Positions 45,901 to 50,503 of a stretch of 50,503 nucleotides of DNA are shown piece by piece. A program made the position numbers and the translations under genes. The notes below the pieces were generated by a model. That model did no database searches. It had not been told where the DNA came from and saw only the letters and a program-made list of their open reading frames with translations. Source of the stretch: Monoraphidium neglectum (taxonomy: Eukaryota; Chlorophyta; Chlorophyceae; Sphaeropleales; Selenastraceae); the NCBI RefSeq assembly GCF_000611645.1, contig NW_014013573.1, positions 1-50,503 of the forward strand. Direction: 5' to 3'. The first letter of the stretch is position 1. Every line of letters starts with the position of its first letter.

Positions 45901-48900
45901 GCCGCCACCGTCAACTTCTTCATCAGGTGGGGGCAGGGCACATGCAGCACTCCAGGATGCGCTCGCGCAGCGCCTGCCAAGGTATGAAGCGCACTGTCAG
46001 CCCTCCACGCCAGCATTCCTGCGTCACAACGGCCTCTCCCACCTCTCGCGACCATCTCATCACTGACCACGTGCATGCGCGTATGTGCTCCCCGCAGGTC
46101 CTCATTCAACCTGTACACGGGGAACGAGTACACGCGGCGTGAGCTGTGGCGCACCCTCTGGATGCTGCCCATCATCTACGTCATCCTCATGGTCATGCGC
46201 TTCGTGCTGACGCTGGCCTTCAGGCCCCTCTTCAAGGCCATCAGGGGGGACCTGGTGCGACACCCAAGTTGGAGAGGCGTTCGTGCGTGAGCAGCTCGTG
46301 CACAACCAGCACGTCAAGCGCACGCGCAGCTTGCCTAACACAACCATTGATGCGCCCTCCCATGTGGCTCCACGTCGCCGCCGCCCTCCTCTTTCCAGAC
46401 GCTGCGTGACTGCTCATTCCTGACCATGGCCGGCCTGAGGGGCGCCGCGTCGTTGATCATGGGGCAGGCGGTGGTGACTGAGGTGGCCTACCAGACAGAC
46501 CTGGTGGGAGGGGGCCCCCCCGGGGCGCTGCGAGGTCGCACCAACTTGGGGGCCGCAAGCAAAAAGGGTTGCGTGACTGCTTGGCCGGCACCCAGCGCCG
46601 TCGACCAGCCCGGCCGAGGTGGCCCGTCAGGACCCGCAGCTCCCCTCATTGCCTCCACGACGCCACGGCCTGCAATGTGCCCCCCGCAAGCCACCCACGT
46701 TCGTCTTGCCCACTATCCTTCGCCATCCCACCCCTCACGGGCCCCAGGTGGTGAAGAGCGAGCTGGTGTTCTGGACCGCCGGCTTTGTGCTGCTGACGCT
46801 GCTGATCAACGCACCCCTCCTGCCCTGGGTGCTGCGCGTCACGGGGCTGTCCGCAATCCCCGAGAAGCAGCTGGCGCGGCGCAGGAGGGCGGTGGCGGCG
46901 CTGGCGGACCACACTGCCTCCGCCATAGAGCAGCTCAGGGCTGAGGAGGAGGAGATGCTCACGGGTGAGGGGCGGGCGGGAGGAGAAGGGGTAGGGGCAC
47001 TTGGAGGCGGAGGGTGAAACACGGTATTTGGGGGAGTGGCATCACGTGGTCAGCGCCAACTCACCCACCAGTGCATCAACCGATTGAGACCGCGGCGAGC
47101 GGGTGCGCGCTGTACTGCACCCACAGCACTGCTCCGATTGTGCCTTGTCTGACAACCAGAACCACCCTTCAAAAACGGACCTTGTCCCCCGCCAGGCGTT
47201 GACTGGGCCCACGTCCAGCGCTTCTGCGACTTCACACAGAAGCTCACAGCCTTCGGGCAGAGCCTGGAGCACCCCAAGGGCCCCCCTCTGCTGCACCGCC
47301 TGGCGGCTTGCTGCGGGCGCGCCTGGGGCACAACTCCCCGTGGGGCCGCCCGCGGCGGCCTCTTTGGCACCCTGGCGCGCAAGTTAGGGCTTGCGCCCCC
47401 TCGGGAGCCCCCGTCAGCGGCGCCTGATGCTGACCTGGCGGGCCGGGGCGCTGGCGCCCAGCCATCCTTCAGCAAGGCCGCCTCCTTCAATGGCACGAGC
47501 GGCGCCGCCGCGCCGGCTCACGACGGCGCAGCTGATGGCGGGGGCGGGCTTTTCCACTGGCCGTTCCGCTCCGGTGCCGGCGGCCTCCACGCGACGATTG
47601 AGGAGCACCACGAGGAGGGGCTGGGCCACCACAGCGACGACGACGGCGGTGGTGGGCACGAGGGCCAAGATGGGGGCCACGGCCACCACCCCTACCGCCA
47701 GGAGGGCATCCCGGTGCGCGTCATCGGCAGCGGCGCCGCCGCGCCGGCGCCGCCACAGCCCAGCGAGGCCCCCAGCGTGAGCGCCAGCGGAGTTAGCCGC
47801 GACAGCCTGACACGGCCCAGCCTGCCGCCAGGGCTGCTGATGGAGATGCTGCCCGTGTTTGGCGAGACGCGGCCCGACCAGATCGACGTGCTGCAGCAGG
47901 AGTGCCCCCTGGCCGGCAAGACACGCTTCGGGCTCGGCGGGCAGGGGGCAGACCGCAGGCGCAGCGGGCCCAGCATCGAAGAACGCAAGGCAGGCGGTGC
48001 TGGAGGCTCAGCGGCGCCGCCGCCGGCCGTGCCGCCGCCAGCCGCGCTGCCTTCTTGGGGCATGGGCGGAAGTGGCACCGGCGCAGGCGGCGCCGCGGTC
48101 GCCACGGCGGCTGACGGCGAGGCGGGTGTGGCGGGCGATGCATACAGCGCTGCACTGCTGGCGCGCAGCGCGCGCAGCAAGACGGTGCAGGCGCAGGCGG
48201 CGGCGGCGGCAGCGGCCAAGCCCAAGGGTTCCCTGCTGCGCGGGCTCGCTACACGCAGCGCCAGCCCCTACTTTGTGGGCGGTGGGCCGGGCGCCTCCGC
48301 TGATGGCGGGCTGCCCTCTGCGGCGGCCGCTCCGGCCGGCGCCTCTGCCTTGTCGCCTCCCCCCTCCGCCCCACTCATTCCTTCAGGCCGAACCGCGCTC
48401 TCAGTAAGCGGGGCCCTGGCCACTGGCGGCGGCAGCGGCCATGGTGGCGGCGCCGCCGCTGCTGGGCGCGCATCTGTTGCTGCGGCGCCGCTGCAGTCGG
48501 GCGCGTTGGCGTCCGACCCCACAGAGCGCGCCCTGGGTCGGCCCTCGCGTGGCCTCGCCTCGCGCAGCGTCACCATGGCCAGTGCCTACGGCGGTGCCGA
48601 CGCCTCACACGCCTCGGGCGGCAGCCCCGCTTCAACAGCTGCCGCCGCCGCGCCGCGGCCGTTTGGATACGGCGGCGGCGCTGCGGGCGGCCGCTCAGCC
48701 GGTGACCTTGCGGGGGCAGAGGCCGGGAGCGAGACCGAGGCGCCGTCGCTGCGCTCCCTCGCCACCCGCAGCGTCGGCATGCCGGGCGGCGGCCTGGCTC
48801 CCCCCTTGGCGCCCGTCCTCAGTGGGGAGCCGCTGCCGCGCGCCCTGCCAGCCCTGTCGCGGGCCAGCACCGGCGCCGGCGGCGCCCCCCACATGGCCCC

Positions 48901-50503
48901 CATCGCCCCGGCCCTGGGGCGCATCTCAACCGGCCTCGCCGCAACGTATGCAGGCGGCGCCGCCGGCCCGGGCGGTGCGCCGCGTCGCGGCAACCTGCAC
49001 GCGCAGTCGGTGCCGCTGTCAAAGCTGGCGCGCTCGAGCCGGCCGGCTGGCGCGGCAGAGGGCGGGCTGCCGTCTCGCTCCCCGCCGCTGAGCACGACAT
49101 CGCCAGTGTCGGTGCTGGGGCGGCGCAGCCTAAACGATGACGGCAACGGCGCCAAGGGCGCAGACGGCCGCCCGTCCTCGGAGTGCTACGAAGACGCCGG
49201 CCACGCGGAGGAGCTGGCGGATGCGCGCACCTGGCTGGTGTCGGGTGAGACATCAGGGGGCGACGTGTGGCGTTCTGGGGTGGCCGGTGGGGCGTTGCTC
49301 GGGCCTGCCGTCCAAATGCTGCTCGCCCACCACAGCTTTGCAGCAGCAATAACATGCGCCCTGCCTACAGTGTTTCGTTGCCCTTCAAACACCCCCGGTC
49401 CACTCACCCCCTCTTTTCCCTCCGCACCCTCCTCTTTACCGCCTGCAGGCCTGAAGCGCTACTTCCATGGCAAGCGCATGCAGGGCCTGCTGTCAGCGCG
49501 CGCCCTGCGCATCCTGGACTTTGGCTGCGACACCCTGCTGGACGACCCCTACAAGCCCCTGGCCCTCTGGGAGATCATCGAGAGGTGGGGCACCAGGGAC
49601 GGGGGGGGGGAGGGGACAGCCAAGGGGCAAGAAAGGGGAGGGCGGTTGAGGTAGGAGGAGCAGGGCAGGGGCGGTCTCAGGGCAGCAGGTGGCAGGACCC
49701 GGGGTTGGGCAGGGCGTGAAGCCGAGCCCACGCGGCTGCTGCTGCACTGGTACCTAGTGAAATGCGCGTCAGAGGCGTTGGACATCACCCAGGCTCAACC
49801 CCCCTCCCTCCTCCCTTATCACCGCCTGGCCCAGGGACGCCACGAGCACGTGGGTCGTCAACACCGCCACCTATGGCCTGTTCTGGGTGCGCCGCGCCTC
49901 GGTGTGGCTGATGCATCCGCGCCTGGGCCGTGCTGGCCGCGTCCTGGGTGCGCCGCTGCGCCTGCTGGCGTCCGTCCTGCAGCGCCCCCTGAACAAGGTG
50001 CTGCTGCTGGGGGTGGAGGTGGCCATGGAGTACCTCATGGGCCTCACGTCAAGCCCCTACGTACACTGGCTGCAGGTACACTGGGGGGGGGGGGATCGGG
50101 GAGCAGGGATGGGCAGGGGAGATGGGGTGGTGGCAGATGCCGCGGGAGGAGGTGCGGCGAGGGCAAGGGCAGAGGGCTGGCCCTTCCTGACCTCTCCATT
50201 GTGGCCCGACCTCGCTTGCCGCGCCACCACCTCGTGTTGGGTTTGAGCCAGCACATGCCAACCGGCTGCACCCACCTATGCGTGATGCACACCCCGCCCT
50301 GGACCCTAAGCTCACCCGGGATCCCCCCTTGGACCAATCCCCCTCCCCTCTCCTCCCCTCTCCCCCCCAGGCCTCTGACGTGTGGGGTGCCCTCAATGGC
50401 GAGATCACGTGTGAGACCGTGGCGGTGATGCAGTGGCTGATGGACCGCGAGGTTGAGGCCCCCGAGAGGTACAGCGCGGTGCAGAGCTACCGCGCAGCCA
50501 TGG
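42927..50503 (+). CDS. CPA1 Na+/H+ exchanger, SOS1/SLC9C-like, with long cytosolic tail (3' end missing)
   Basis: Exchanges Na+ for H+, probably at the plasma membrane. Seventeen exons to the window edge join in phase: 42927-43134, 43362-43484, 43731-43894, 44159-44342, 44546-44640, 44804-44897, 45088-45197, 45357-45402, 45516-45567, 45804-45926, 46098-46254, 46399-46503, 46748-46964, 47196-49244, 49449-49584, 49835-50075, 50371 onward, over 1,410 residues. A signal-peptide-like start (MRRLVITAVSLLALVTS) precedes the transport domain. Transport motifs are YIFLPPLLLDAAVRIDW, GAIVASTDAVAIV (TD-P in most relatives, here TD-A), ILEGESLLNDASG, and AGLRGAASLIMG with the conserved Arg. Exon 14 encodes about 680 disordered Ala/Gly/Ser-rich residues. 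Later exons (RYFHGKRMQGLLSARALRILDFGCD) resemble the post-transport region of SOS1/sperm NHE. A cyclic-nucleotide-binding domain would be expected beyond the window. Confidence 0.9.

Noticed and set aside
47692..48225. 177-codon minus-strand frame inside the exchanger's long exon
   Set aside because: It is antisense to a 682-codon exon held in phase by splice sites at both ends, and has no domain of its own.
1..50503. tRNA, rRNA, organellar DNA or viral genes
   Set aside because: No cloverleaf-like B-box context, rRNA core sequence, organellar codon bias or viral hallmark gene was noticed on either strand. A covariance-model scan was not possible.

Overview
The window is nuclear DNA from a photosynthetic green alga, most likely a core chlorophyte (Chlorophyceae or Trebouxiophyceae; order not determinable by eye). 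The evidence is a GC-rich base composition, genes split by many short GT-AG introns, UGUAA-type poly(A) signals, long CAG-encoded glutamine tracts, and a recognisable nuclear gene for photosystem I subunit PsaG. Nothing bacterial, viral or CRISPR-like was seen. All exon models were made by hand: splice sites were accepted when codon phase carried across the junction and the joined protein matched remembered family landmarks. No alignment or search was run.

Layout, left to right. 1-1860: degenerate tandem repeat and otherwise empty sequence. 1862-3818 (-): probable augmin subunit 7 (AUG7/HAUS7). 4085-9994 (+): kinesin-2-associated protein KAP3, 17 exons and 959 codons, transcribed divergently from AUG7 across about 266 bp. 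10683-22074 (+): giant ankyrin-repeat protein of about 3,140-3,230 residues with polyglutamine tracts. 22908-30253 (+): F-box-like, leucine-rich-repeat protein with a poly-Gly run and a C-terminal membrane helix, interrupted by a 493-base assembly gap (27401-27893). 30720-31981 (+): PSAG. 32206-33900 (-): NYN-type RNase-fold protein carrying a C2H2 zinc finger. 34070-36214 (+): OTU deubiquitinase of the OTUD6 type. 36598-41346 (+): secreted FAD-linked sugar-lactone oxidase. 41615-42491 (-): DUF1499 protein, probably plastid targeted. 42927 to the right edge (+): CPA1 Na+/H+ exchanger of the SOS1/SLC9C type with a very long cytosolic tail, cut off by the window end.

The genes are not an operon and mostly serve separate housekeeping roles: microtubule nucleation (augmin), intraflagellar transport (KAP3), photosystem I, ubiquitin biology, redox or ascorbate-type chemistry, and sodium/proton exchange. 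The clearest link between neighbours is AUG7 and KAP3, two microtubule genes sharing one short bidirectional promoter that holds three copies of the palindrome GATATC. Two other pairs are also head to head (NYN/OTU and DUF1499/exchanger).
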